A stretch of DNA of 64,000 nt. Source: Psychrobacter sp. BI730. Lineage in GTDB: Bacteria; Pseudomonadota; Gammaproteobacteria; Pseudomonadales; Moraxellaceae. Shown here one piece after another: positions 8,136-16,646 of the stretch (positions are counted from its first letter, which is position 1; each line of letters begins with the position of its first letter). Below the pieces are notes generated by a model that did not search any database, was not told the origin of the DNA, and saw only the letters and a list, made by a program, of their open reading frames with translations. Where the stretch lies: positions 225,555 to 289,554 of the forward strand of contig NZ_JAATTV010000002.1 of the NCBI RefSeq assembly GCF_013414195.1, read 5' to 3'. Both the position numbers and the translations under genes were made by a program.

Positions 8136-9470
8136 ATGTCATTTAATTTTCGCTATAGCTGTCTTTGGATTCACCGTTATACTGGGCTTGCCATGGCAGC
8201 TTTTTTAATTATCACTGGTATTACTGGCACATTATTGGCATTTCATGACGAGCTAGATGATATCTTCAACCATAAACTGGCTCAGGTTGAGAAGCAGAAC
8301 GCATCACATCTGCCTATTGCTGAGCTTCATGATAAGGTCATCAGTGCGTACCCTCAATATAACTTTTCTAGCATGCCAACTTCGATAGCAGCAGAGAGAT
8401 CAGCCGTATTTTCGGTAGATAGAGCACGAGGAAAAGCCGCCCAAAACCAGCCAAAAGCACCGTTTCAACAAGTTTATGTCCATCCTTATACTGGCGATAT
8501 CATTGGTACTCGTGATAGAAATGAGTGGGCATGGCACAACACCATGTGGAAAGTGTTTTGGTTACATCGCGATTTATTACTGGGTGATATTGGAAAATTG
8601 CTACTAGGGGTTGTCGCGCTCGTGTGGACGATTAATTGCTTTATTGGCTTTTACTTAACGTTTCCTAGAGCGATCAAAAAGAAAAAAGCACAGAATAAAA
8701 CCTCGCCTAAAAAACGTGCCTCCTTTTTTAAACGTTGGTTACCAGCGTGGAAAATCCGTACTAAAAGTAATATGTTCAAATTGAATTATGATCTACACCA
8801 TGCTTTTGGATTATGGCTTTGGGGGATCTTATTTGTCATCGCGTGGTCTAGTGTTGGTTTTAACCTAAGAGAGGTCTATCAACCTGTGATGCACGCTGTC
8901 GTAGGGCTTGAAGGAAGAGGTGAGAGACAGGAGAACTCAAGAAAACCATCAGAAAAAACGGAGCAGGTGCCTGGTGCAGAAACAGGGACTAGGGTTGAGG
9001 CTGTAAACAATGAGGTTGTCGCTGTCGAGGCTGTTGATGTGGTCAACAAAGCCAATAGCATTGCTTATTTAAGTGAGCAAGCAAACATCGCTGCCCAAAG
9101 CAAGGGTATGCTAGTGCGAGAGTTTTTAGGCATACGTTGGATTGAGGACGAGGGTCAATGGCAGTTGCGCTTTAAGACAGATAAGGATATTGGTAAAAAA
9201 GGCGGTGCATCATCCATCACGGTCAATGCAAGGACTGGTAGCATCGAGCGTGTAAATTTTGGCTATCAAAGTTCATCATTTGGCAGCAAAGCCGATCAAT
9301 GGCTATCGACCTTACATATGGGGCATATCAGTCAAGGTATTGGCCATTTGCTGTATCAAATATTTTTAGCATTGATAGGTTTGGCTGTGACAGTGTTGTC
9401 TATTACTGGTGTTTATCTATGGTGGAAAGGGCGTCAAAGTCGATTGAAGGCGTTGCAAAAGGGTAGGTAA
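8136..9470 (+). CDS. PepSY-associated transmembrane protein (PiuB/FoxB-like)
   Basis: A 444-residue inner membrane protein. Hydrophobic helices lie near residues 13-36, 150-175, 225-245 and 405-430. The first starts with WIHRYTGLAMAAFLIITGITG, followed by periplasmic PepSY-like segments (FQQVYVHPYTGDIIGTRDR) and paired histidines (WAWHN, WLHRDLLLGD, YDLHHAFGLW, LHMGHISQGIGH) that could bind haem. Proteins of this family are found with siderophore receptors and are proposed to reduce iron-siderophores at the inner membrane. A charged linker at residues 265-300 (about E-R-Q-E-N to T-E-Q-V) is low complexity. Placement directly after the fepA-like receptor supports an iron role; the terminator between them suggests a separate promoter. 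The precise function is not established from sequence. Confidence 0.8.
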   Translation: MSFNFRYSCLWIHRYTGLAMAAFLIITGITGTLLAFHDELDDIFNHKLAQVEKQNASHLPIAELHDKVISAYPQYNFSSMPTSIAAERSAVFSVDRARGKAAQNQPKAPFQQVYVHPYTGDIIGTRDRNEWAWHNTMWKVFWLHRDLLLGDIGKLLLGVVALVWTINCFIGFYLTFPRAIKKKKAQNKTSPKKRASFFKRWLPAWKIRTKSNMFKLNYDLHHAFGLWLWGILFVIAWSSVGFNLREVYQPVMHAVVGLEGRGERQENSRKPSEKTEQVPGAETGTRVEAVNNEVVAVEAVDVVNKANSIAYLSEQANIAAQSKGMLVREFLGIRWIEDEGQWQLRFKTDKDIGKKGGASSITVNARTGSIERVNFGYQSSSFGSKADQWLSTLHMGHISQGIGHLLYQIFLALIGLAVTVLSITGVYLWWKGRQSRLKALQKGR

Positions 9471-9544
9471 TATTGCCAGATTTCTAAGGTAGGCTTTTAA
9501 TTCGGTAAATAGCTATGTACTGCATTAAAGGCATGCCCTAGTTA

Positions 9545-9868
9545 TCACTTGAATTGCAAAAATATTGTGTATGCTATCAAGACAGTAAAAATAAAGGAAG
9601 AAAATCTCTCACCTAGCATCACCCATCTATGCCATGTATTATTTTCATCGTAGTTCTTTATGTAGTCTACTGAAGAGATGTTTTGAGTAAAATCCATAGG
9701 AATAACCACCAATCTTAAAGCATATAAAGTGATTCCTAACCAAAAAAAGGTATTTGATATCTCCTTATTTAAAGCATTAAAAATGAATAAGCAAAAGCTA
9801 ATTACTAAAATGAGTAGAGATAAGTTCTTGTAGTTTATCCATCGACTGTTTAATAGCATTTTGTGCAT
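9545..9868 (-). CDS. Small hypothetical membrane protein
   Basis: A 107-residue protein with about three membrane helices (LSLLILVISFCLFIF, FFWLGITLYALRLVVIP, FIFTVLIAYTIFLQF) and no motif I recognise. It lies 35 bp downstream of the importer ATPase gene on the same strand, so it may be the distal gene of that operon. It is lysine/isoleucine-rich, more AT-biased than the importer genes. Confidence 0.55.
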   Translation of the reverse strand: MHKMLLNSRWINYKNLSLLILVISFCLFIFNALNKEISNTFFWLGITLYALRLVVIPMDFTQNISSVDYIKNYDENNTWHRWVMLGERFSSFIFTVLIAYTIFLQFK

Positions 9869-9903
9869 CTATTCTCCTTTTTGTTATTAGCAAAATACTT
9901 TAC

Positions 9904-10674
9904 TTAAACCGTATCCACAATCACAGGACGACCCTGATGATTGAGCACAGTGACGTCGACATTGTATAAATCTTTCATTGTCTCTTGAGTAATAACATCA
10001 GCAGGGCGACCAACAGCCATCACTTCTCCTGCTTTCATCGTAACTACTGTATCTGCAAACTGTGCCGCTTGGTTGATATCATGCAGGACGATCACCACGG
10101 TTTTTTGCTGATTGTGGCTAAGCTGACGTAGCTCACGCATCAGCCGACCAGCATGATACATGTCTAGGTTATTTAGTGGCTCATCGAGCAATAGATAGGG
10201 TGTATCTTGGCAGACAATCATAGCGATCAGCACGCGCTGTCGCTGTCCACCCGATAGCGTTGACAAGAAACGCTCGGCAAGTGGCTCCAGCTCAAAGCGC
10301 TCGAGGATTTCTTGCACTTTTTGCTGATCGTCAGCGGTCGGTTGTCCTTGATGATAAGGGTAACGCCCAAACATCAGTAGCTCATGTACGCGCAGACGTC
10401 CTTGCACATGATTGTCCTGCCCAAGCATAGCGACAGTTTTGGCCAGTGTGCGCGCCTGACAGCTGACAATGTCACGTTCCTCATTATCTACAGCGAAGCT
10501 CACCTGCCCAGATTGTAGCGGCTGCAAGCGAGCCATGACAGAAAACAACGTAGACTTCCCAGCGCCATTAGGCCCAATCAAAGCAATCACCTGCGCCGTT
10601 GGTAGGGACAACGTAATGTCATGCAAGATTTTTTGTTTGCCAATATGGTGAGAGATATTATTCAGTTTAATCAT
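9904..10674 (-). CDS. Iron-siderophore ABC transporter ATP-binding protein (VctC/FatE/FepC family)
   Basis: The cytoplasmic ATPase of a catecholate-type siderophore importer. The 256-residue protein has Walker A ALIGPNGAGKSTL at about residues 30-42, signature LSGGQRQRVLIAMI at about 141-154, Walker B PYLLLDEPLNNLD and the switch histidine in IVLHDINQAAQFAD. It is the last clear member of a minus-strand set: binding lipoprotein, permease, permease, ATPase, with gaps of 76-96 bp. The order is that of vctPDGC/fatBDCE operons. Confidence 0.9.
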   Translation of the reverse strand: MIKLNNISHHIGKQKILHDITLSLPTAQVIALIGPNGAGKSTLFSVMARLQPLQSGQVSFAVDNEERDIVSCQARTLAKTVAMLGQDNHVQGRLRVHELLMFGRYPYHQGQPTADDQQKVQEILERFELEPLAERFLSTLSGGQRQRVLIAMIVCQDTPYLLLDEPLNNLDMYHAGRLMRELRQLSHNQQKTVVIVLHDINQAAQFADTVVTMKAGEVMAVGRPADVITQETMKDLYNVDVTVLNHQGRPVIVDTV

Positions 10675-10750
10675 AGTCAGTCTTATTTAAAAAGTCTTAG
10701 GGTTTTCTCTATCAACAGAATCAGCTAAATAAACAATGTCGGCTAAGTAA

Positions 10751-11836
10751 TCATAAAGAACGACGTTGAGACATAAATATCAATGCTAAGAACATCAATC
10801 CACCTGCTAGCTCTATCACGACGGACAACACGCCTGCCATATCTAGCACTTGCTCAAAGATAGTCTGACCCAGTACTAAGCAAATCATAGCGACCAAGCT
10901 GACCAATATCAGCCGCTCAGTGTGATACATATGTCGCGCGATACGATTGGTCAATGCGCAAACCAATAGACCAAAGAAAGTCACTGGACCGACCAGGGCG
11001 GTGGCCGTGGCAACCAGTACAGCGATGACAGTTAATAGACCAAATGCTAGACGCTGATAGTTGATACCAAGGTTGACGGCCTGTGCTTGTCCGAGCATCA
11101 ACACATCGCATTGATAACGCCAGCGCCATACAAATATCGCGGTGATGGCACAGATAAATAAGCTGATGCCCAGCAGCTGAGGGTTGACCGTATTGAACTG
11201 CGCATAGCTAGCAGACTGTACGACCACAAAATCATCAGGGTTTATTAGCCGTGCAATGAGTGCTGATAAGCTGCGAAATAACACGCCAAAGATAACGCCC
11301 ACCAGTATCAAGCGCGTCAGATCCTGACTGCTTTTAGAAAATAATAGCTTAAACAATAATAAAGATGCCCCAAACATCAGGACAATCTCTAGCGTGAACT
11401 TGGCAATAGGATCGAGACTGGTAAAGCTAATCGCACCTAAAAAGAAAACCAGTAAGCTCTGCAACAGAACATAGAGTGAATCAAATCCGAGTAGGGAGGG
11501 CGTTAGAATTGGATTGTGAGTCAACGTCTGAAACAGTAACGTCGACACGCCAATCGCATAGCCAACCACCATTAGTGCCAGCAGTTTCTTGCCGCGTAAT
11601 GGTAGTGCAAAGTCCCAATAGCCATTGACATTGAGTGTCATAAACAAGGTCATCGAGATAAGTAGAATAATAGCTGCTATGGATTTTGGATGCGCAGCTA
11701 TCCATGCCCAAAGCTTTGCCAAATGACCTTGTGCAGCGGCTGAATACTGACCGTCTGCTGAAAATGAGTTATCTATCGCTGTGCTAGTGTTGGTAGCATC
11801 AGTCTTGGTGGAAGTAAGCTTAGTTGATGAGAACAT
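10751..11836 (-). CDS. Iron-siderophore ABC transporter permease (VctG/FatC-like)
   Basis: A FecCD-family permease of 361 residues with about nine hydrophobic helices. It forms a dimeric inner membrane channel with the neighbouring permease. Family landmarks include FQTLTHNPILTPSLLGFDSLYVLLQ in the first half, the GLLVCALTNRIARHMYHTE coupling region, and a hydrophobic C-terminus. The N-terminal about 45 residues (Ser/Thr/Ala-rich) are cytoplasmic and longer than usual; a start nearer the first helix is possible. Paired with the ATPase 76 bp downstream. Confidence 0.88.
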   Translation of the reverse strand: MFSSTKLTSTKTDATNTSTAIDNSFSADGQYSAAAQGHLAKLWAWIAAHPKSIAAIILLISMTLFMTLNVNGYWDFALPLRGKKLLALMVVGYAIGVSTLLFQTLTHNPILTPSLLGFDSLYVLLQSLLVFFLGAISFTSLDPIAKFTLEIVLMFGASLLLFKLLFSKSSQDLTRLILVGVIFGVLFRSLSALIARLINPDDFVVVQSASYAQFNTVNPQLLGISLFICAITAIFVWRWRYQCDVLMLGQAQAVNLGINYQRLAFGLLTVIAVLVATATALVGPVTFFGLLVCALTNRIARHMYHTERLILVSLVAMICLVLGQTIFEQVLDMAGVLSVVIELAGGLMFLALIFMSQRRSL

Positions 11837-11932
11837 ACAAAAATCCTATGGTGCCAAGCTTATCTAATAAGGCAAAAAATGAACGACGGTAAGTGAGTGT
11901 TGAAAACTAATACACAGTTAGTGAACATAGTG

Positions 11933-13018
11933 CTACTGCTCAGCTGGCGCACGTAATAACAGCCATAAAAACAGCACCGTACCAACCACACCAAAGATAG
12001 TAGCGACCGGCACTTCAAATGGATAGCGAATAGAGCGCCCGATAATATCGCATAGCAACACCGCTGAAGCACCAAGTAGGGCAACTGCTGGCAAGCTACG
12101 ACGTAACTTATCTCCCATTAGACGGCTCACAATGTTTGGCACGACCAGCCCAATAAAAGGAATCATGCCTACAGTCACGACCACGACAGCGCTCATCATG
12201 GCTACCATACCTACGCCAATCCAAGTGACCTGACGCTTACTAATACCTAAGTTTAAGGCGATATTGTCACCCAAACCAACGATGGTCAGCTTGTCAGCAA
12301 TAATATAAGCCAATACGCACAGCGCGCCCGTGAGCCACAACAGCTCATAGCGCCCTGCCAATACGCCCGAAAAATCCCCAAACTGCCAAACACTGAGCAT
12401 CTGTAGCGATTCGGTTTGATAGGCGATAAAGGTAGTGACTGCTTCAATAATGCCGCCGAAAACAATGCCAATCAGTGGAATCATCAAAAAATCAGTGGGC
12501 GGAATGCGGTGAATGAGCAGCATAAATAGCATCATGCCAAAAACGGCAGCTATGGTTGCCACGCCCATTTTGACAATAAGCGCACTGGCAGGGAACAGCA
12601 GACTGACCACTAGCAAACCAAGTGCAGCACTCTGAGTTGCACCAACCATAGATGGCTCTACAAAGCGGTTTTTTAGCACTACTTGGATAATCATCCCAGC
12701 CACTGCCATCGCAATACCAGTCAAAATAATGGCGATGGTACGCGGTATACGGCTAACCAATAGCAATGAGCTATCGGAGTTGGTACTCTGAGTCAGCAAA
12801 CTCTGCAAGATGCCTGACCACGAAAAGTCAGCCACACCAATAGATAAGCTTAATAACACCAAAAGCCCCATAAGAATGAGGCTTGCTATATTGATGAACC
12901 ATGGTGGTATGACAGTACGTCGATGTAACGCATTGCCAGTACCGCTCTGCCAGCTTGACGCTGATGGAGCAGTACTGGATTTGAGCCTAGCATGAGTACG
13001 GGGTGAAAATAACGACAT
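11933..13018 (-). CDS. Iron-siderophore ABC transporter permease (VctD/FatD-like)
   Basis: The second FecCD-type permease, 361 residues. It carries RIPRTIAIILTGIAMAVAG and IIQVVLKNRFVEPSMVG, the conserved first-repeat signature of siderophore permeases, and the coupling-helix region IPFIGLVVPNIVSRLMGD. It differs in sequence from the neighbouring permease, as expected for a heterodimer. It lies between the binding protein gene (81-bp gap) and the second permease (96-bp gap). The basic 40-residue N-terminus before the first helix is longer than in many homologues. Confidence 0.9.
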   Translation of the reverse strand: MSLFSPRTHARLKSSTAPSASSWQSGTGNALHRRTVIPPWFINIASLILMGLLVLLSLSIGVADFSWSGILQSLLTQSTNSDSSLLLVSRIPRTIAIILTGIAMAVAGMIIQVVLKNRFVEPSMVGATQSAALGLLVVSLLFPASALIVKMGVATIAAVFGMMLFMLLIHRIPPTDFLMIPLIGIVFGGIIEAVTTFIAYQTESLQMLSVWQFGDFSGVLAGRYELLWLTGALCVLAYIIADKLTIVGLGDNIALNLGISKRQVTWIGVGMVAMMSAVVVVTVGMIPFIGLVVPNIVSRLMGDKLRRSLPAVALLGASAVLLCDIIGRSIRYPFEVPVATIFGVVGTVLFLWLLLRAPAEQ

Positions 13019-13100
13019 AATCTCTACTGGCTTAAAAATGAGCAGGGTTAACGGTAATAATTACCTACTTGTACAACAATCGTTTTTATCACTAACGACA

Positions 13101-14153
13101 TTATTTAGCGTTAGTAAAAGCATCTTTAATCGTCGTTAGATCCTGCATCCACTGGTAGTAACCGCCAAATGCTAAGTAAGAATCTGGGCTAAGATAAACC
13201 ACTTGCTGCTTGCTCCATGCATTGCTCTGGGCAACCAGTGGATTGTCCAATACGGCCTTGGCACCAATACCATCTTCACCAATTGCGGCACTACGGTCGA
13301 TGACAAATAACCAATCAGGATTGGCTTTTTGGATATATTCAAATGATATCGGCTGACCATGAGGCGCATCGGCAATTTTGTCATCTGCCATTGGTACACC
13401 TAACACAGTGTGGATAAAGCCATAGCGAGACTTGTCACCATAGGCTGACATTTTATTGCCATTGACCATGACGACTAGGCCAGTACCTTTATTTTCTTTT
13501 GTTAGACTCTTGGTCTCAGTGATGAGTCCATCGATGTTCTGTTGTAACTTTGCGGCTTGATCGCTTTTACCGAACAATGCACCTAGATCATGCAGGCGCT
13601 GCTTGCTTGACTCATAGATATTGGCTGTATCAATACTCATGTCCAATGTCGGCGCGATACTTGATAGCTCGTCGTATTTTTCTGCCATGCGTGAACCGAC
13701 CAAAATAGTTTGTGGCTGCATTGCATTCAACGCTTCAAGATCCGGCTCAAACACAGTACCTACCGATTTTGGATCAGGCTGTGTTTCTGAATGTAGATTC
13801 TTTAGTAATAGACCACCAGGCATACCATCGACCGCCACATCTAGTGCAGCCAAATCTTGCATCAATGTCATGTCATAAACGACAAGTGGCGATGGGTTCA
13901 TAGCCAGCTCAACATCACCTTTTACGGTATTAACCATGATTTTTTCAGCAGATACAGCGTCGTTATTAGCAACGTTCTGTGATTCATTAGCCGTTGGGTT
14001 TTCGGTTTTGGCGTCTGCTGGCTCAGAGTCATTAGATTCAGGCGAGCTACATCCTGCCACTACGGTAGCTAACAATGCTGTCATGGCAGCAGTCAGTAAT
14101 GGACGTTTGAAAGAAGAGGCGGTAGATCTGCTAGATAATAAGGGTGTCGGCAT
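13101..14153 (-). CDS. Iron-siderophore ABC transporter substrate-binding lipoprotein (VctP/FatB/CeuE family)
   Basis: The periplasmic binding component that captures the ferric siderophore. It has a signal peptide with lipobox VVAGC, cysteine at about residue 35, then an Asp/Glu/Asn-rich linker to about residue 75. A helical-backbone periplasmic binding fold follows (VVYDMTLMQDLAALDVAVDG, MQPQTILVGSRMAEKYDELSSIAPT, YIQKANPDWLFVIDRSAAIGED). Members of this group bind catecholate siderophores or their breakdown products. First gene of the importer operon. The Fur-like box for the operon lies at 14536-14558, with a MITE-like element between box and gene. Confidence 0.9.
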   Translation of the reverse strand: MPTPLLSSRSTASSFKRPLLTAAMTALLATVVAGCSSPESNDSEPADAKTENPTANESQNVANNDAVSAEKIMVNTVKGDVELAMNPSPLVVYDMTLMQDLAALDVAVDGMPGGLLLKNLHSETQPDPKSVGTVFEPDLEALNAMQPQTILVGSRMAEKYDELSSIAPTLDMSIDTANIYESSKQRLHDLGALFGKSDQAAKLQQNIDGLITETKSLTKENKGTGLVVMVNGNKMSAYGDKSRYGFIHTVLGVPMADDKIADAPHGQPISFEYIQKANPDWLFVIDRSAAIGEDGIGAKAVLDNPLVAQSNAWSKQQVVYLSPDSYLAFGGYYQWMQDLTTIKDAFTNAK

Positions 14154-14183
14154 AATGAACTCGGTCTATAAAAAAATGTTTAA

Positions 14184-14204
14184 GCAATTGTCTAAAATAA
14201 TTGC
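14184..14204. promoter_or_regulatory. 21-bp imperfect palindrome just upstream of the binding-protein gene
   Basis: GCAATT at 14184 and AATTGC at 14199 flank an AT-rich centre about 30 bp before the vctP-like start. It could be a Fur-type or other operator or only a leader hairpin; the match to the Fur consensus is poor. Confidence 0.3.
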
Positions 14205-14275
14205 AAATGAATGACGCTAAAAATATTAAGTCTGAAAGATGCTGAGATAAAAGCATAAAATAAATAGTCTACTTA

Positions 14276-14445
14276 GGGCGTGTCCTCAATTCAAACGAGT
14301 ATCCTCTAAATGGGCTAAAAACAGCTAAATTTTGCCAAACATCGTCAAATAGTTGGTCAATATCTCGATATTATCTGCACTATTTTCCTCGTTTGACGGC
14401 AATTTATCTCATTTTTATCACCATTTTTAAAATGAGGACACGCTC
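14276..14445. mobile_element. 170-bp MITE-like element
   Basis: Terminal inverted repeats GGGCGTGTCCTCAATT and (reverse complement) GAGCGTGTCCTCATTTT, flanked on both sides by TA. An inner pair TCAAACGAG/CTCGTTTGA adds further symmetry. It contains no coding capacity. The GGGCGTGT tip also begins the IS at 63926. It lies between the Fur-like box and the start codon of the importer operon. The TA duplication fits mobilisation by an IS5/IS427- or IS630-type transposase (inference). Confidence 0.7.
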
Positions 14446-14535
14446 TAGTACCACTCACTAATTTTTTATACGAATAGTTTTTATAAAAATAGTATGGATA
14501 GACAGTACAGCGGTTATAATAAAGTAGTTGAGACT

Positions 14536-14558
14536 CATTATCAATATAAATGATAATG
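14536..14558. promoter_or_regulatory. Fur-box-like inverted repeat for the importer operon
   Basis: CATTATCA and TGATAATG separated by 7 bp. It is 380 bp upstream of the vctP-like gene and faces it across the MITE-like element. Fur control of the importer is inferred. Confidence 0.6.
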
Positions 14559-14624
14559 GTTTTTATTAACAGCACTTGTTATATTAAACGCAACGTATCA
14601 TTTGATGTAAAGATAAGATTCATA

Positions 14625-14680
14625 GTAGTGAAGTAGTGAAGTAGTGAAGTAGTGAAGTAGTGAAGTAGTGAAGTAGTGAA
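14625..14680. repeat. Seven perfect tandem copies of octamer GTAGTGAA
   Basis: Fifty-six bp of an exact 8-bp unit in the divergent spacer between the importer operon and tonB. It lies between the two Fur-like boxes, 67 bp from one and 95 bp from the other. Exact copies imply recent slippage; such tracts vary in length in other bacteria and could alter promoter spacing. Confidence 0.95.
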
Positions 14681-14775
14681 TGTTCATAGAAATGAGCGTT
14701 CTGAGAGGTAAAACTACTAAGCAATGCCATGTGTCAGAGATGTATTAAATAGCGAAAATATTGTAAATTATTATT

Positions 14776-14788
14776 GATAATAATTATC
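14776..14788. promoter_or_regulatory. Fur-box core upstream of tonB
   Basis: GATAATAATTATC, a perfect 6-1-6 Fur motif, 54 bp upstream of the tonB start codon. It is identical to the core of the palindrome at 5208-5260. Confidence 0.65.
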
Positions 14789-14841
14789 GTTTGCATTATT
14801 ATCTACGCCATTCTACTCTGAGTAATAAACATTAGGCTTTT

Positions 14842-15801
14842 ATGAGTTCAACGGATTTAGACGCGCCACCACTTAAGTCGTTATTGCTAGCTATTGTTGC
14901 AGTACTAGGACTCCATGTGCTTGCCGCAATTGCACTAGTGGCAATAAAAACGCCTGAACTCAAACCTGAGCCAAAAAAAGAGATGTCACCACTTGAGATA
15001 AAGTTTGTGTCATTACCGGCAAAAACGGTCTCAACTGAAGTAGAAAAACAAACAGTCACAGCCAAAAAAGAAGTACAGCCTGAGGTGCAAGTTCAGCCAG
15101 CGCCGCAACCTGAACCAAAGCCTAAAGAGTCGGTTAAACAACCAACAGAGACACCTGTAAAACCAAAAGAGCCTGTTGTAAAAAATACAGAGCCGAAAGT
15201 GACGCCTGTGATAGCGTCAGAAAAGCCTCGTCCTGATACCAGTCAAAAAGTAGCCCCAAAAGAGCCGCTACCGAAACCAAAGGTTGATAACTCAGCAGCT
15301 GAAGCACAACGTCAAGCAGCTGCCCAAGCTGAATCAGAGCGTCAAGCCAGAAAAGCTGAGCAAGAAGCGCAAGCTAGGGCAGAACAAGAAGCCAAAAGAG
15401 TCGCTGATGTCAGAGCTGCCGCTCAAGCGAAGGCTGCCGCAGAGGCCGCCGCTGCACAAGCAAGAGCTGAGGCAGAAGCAGCAGCTGCTTTAGCACAGAG
15501 TAATGAGCCTGTGAGCTTTACTGCTAGCTCAGCCAACTGGGCATCTGCGCCAAACTTTAGTTTTCCTGAGCGCGCTGCCCGTAGAGCTCGTTCTGGTGAT
15601 ACGCTCAACGTTGTCTTGGTATTACGAGTCAACAAACAAGGCGGCATCGATAACGTGCGAGTTGCTCAATCATCAGGTAATCCGCTACTAGACAAAGAAG
15701 CCCGACGTCAAGTTCGATCTGGCAAGTTCAAACCCTTTACTAAGAATGGCGTACCCGTGGTAGGTGATGTAACTCTACCGATCAGTTACGCGGTTCCTTG
15801 A
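14842..15801 (+). CDS. tonB: TonB energy-transducing protein
   Basis: TonB spans the periplasm and delivers energy from ExbB-ExbD to the outer membrane receptors. The 319-residue protein has an N-terminal membrane anchor (LLLAIVAVLGLHVLAAIALVAI with the functional His), a Pro/Lys/Glu-rich stretch at about residues 40-150, and an Ala/Glu/Arg/Gln-rich helical stretch at about 150-225 resembling TolA domain II. The C-terminal TonB fold is clear (FPERAARRARSGDTLNVVLV, VRVAQSSGNPLLDKEARRQV, FTKNGVPVVGDVTLPISYAV). It is longer than E. coli TonB (239). It is the first gene of tonB-exbB-exbD, with a perfect Fur core 54 bp upstream. Confidence 0.92.
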   Translation: MSSTDLDAPPLKSLLLAIVAVLGLHVLAAIALVAIKTPELKPEPKKEMSPLEIKFVSLPAKTVSTEVEKQTVTAKKEVQPEVQVQPAPQPEPKPKESVKQPTETPVKPKEPVVKNTEPKVTPVIASEKPRPDTSQKVAPKEPLPKPKVDNSAAEAQRQAAAQAESERQARKAEQEAQARAEQEAKRVADVRAAAQAKAAAEAAAAQARAEAEAAAALAQSNEPVSFTASSANWASAPNFSFPERAARRARSGDTLNVVLVLRVNKQGGIDNVRVAQSSGNPLLDKEARRQVRSGKFKPFTKNGVPVVGDVTLPISYAVP

Positions 15802-15909
15802 TAGCTCATACTTTATAACAACGTATTTATTAATCATTTTTCATTATAAAACTAAACATGATATTTACCTCAGTATCATGTAATGGCATTACACATTAAG
15901 GAGTCTGAC

Positions 15910-16596
15910 ATGGACTTTATGCAATACTGGCAGATCAGCGACATGGTGACAAAAACGTTGTTCTTTTTGTTGCTTGCGTTATCTATTCTCTCTTGGGTGA
16001 CAGGTATCGTCCGCGTATTGCAAAGCCGTAAGCTGGCGACCAATGTAGCAGATGATTTGAGTCAGCAATTACAAGCCAAACAGTCTGACTTGGCTGGTAC
16101 TGATGCTGCCACTCGCCGCTTGGTGACTGAGCAGACTTTGCTCAAGCATATCGGTCGCTATCGCTTTGCTAGTGAGCGCGGTCTGCCGATTCTTGGTACG
16201 ACGGCAGCGATTGCACCGTTCATCGGCTTGTTTGGTACGGTATGGGGTATTTTCCATGCCTTGCACAATATCGGTATGAGTGGTCAGGCAGGATTGGGGC
16301 AGGTTGCAGGGCCAGTCGGTGAAGCATTGATTATGACAGGTCTTGGTATTGCGGTAGCGATTCCAGCCGTGGTGTTTTACAACCTTGCGGTACGTATCAA
16401 TCGCCGTGTGATGTACCAAGCCAATGATAGAGCACATGATCTGTTGTCCGGGTCTGCTGAGCCTGTGCCATCGTCTACCAGCCCGAATGCGGGCGCAACA
16501 TCGGTGCAGGCGGTTAAAGGCAATCGCTCAAATGCTATTGATGCAGCAGTAGACACACAGCAAACGCGCCACTACAGCAGCTCTGTGGCAGAATAA
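15910..16596 (+). CDS. exbB: Biopolymer transporter ExbB
   Basis: Proton-channel component of the TonB motor in the inner membrane, MotA/TolQ/ExbB family. I start at the ATG giving MDFMQYWQ because AAGGAG at 15898-15903 precedes it at good spacing; an upstream ATG at 15883 lacks one. The 228-residue protein has an N-terminal helix (TLFFLLLALSILSWVTGIV), a cytoplasmic domain, then two helices with the conserved GLPILGTTAAIAPFIGLFGTVWGI and GPVGEALIMTGLGIAVAIPAVVFYN. The Ser/Asn-rich C-terminal 50 residues are probably disordered. It follows tonB by 108 bp. Confidence 0.93.
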   Translation: MDFMQYWQISDMVTKTLFFLLLALSILSWVTGIVRVLQSRKLATNVADDLSQQLQAKQSDLAGTDAATRRLVTEQTLLKHIGRYRFASERGLPILGTTAAIAPFIGLFGTVWGIFHALHNIGMSGQAGLGQVAGPVGEALIMTGLGIAVAIPAVVFYNLAVRINRRVMYQANDRAHDLLSGSAEPVPSSTSPNAGATSVQAVKGNRSNAIDAAVDTQQTRHYSSSVAE

Positions 16597-16646
16597 AAAA
16601 GCAACTCTTGGCGGCATGACAATAAACACAAGTATTGAGAATAATT

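Noticed and set aside
14357..14575. 72-residue minus-strand ORF in the iron spacer
   Set aside because: It runs across the Fur-like box and MITE end, has a Tyr/Ile/Lys composition typical of AT-rich non-coding DNA, and no ribosome-binding site.
14625..14680. CRISPR array
   Set aside because: Unit of 8 bp with no spacers; a simple tandem repeat.
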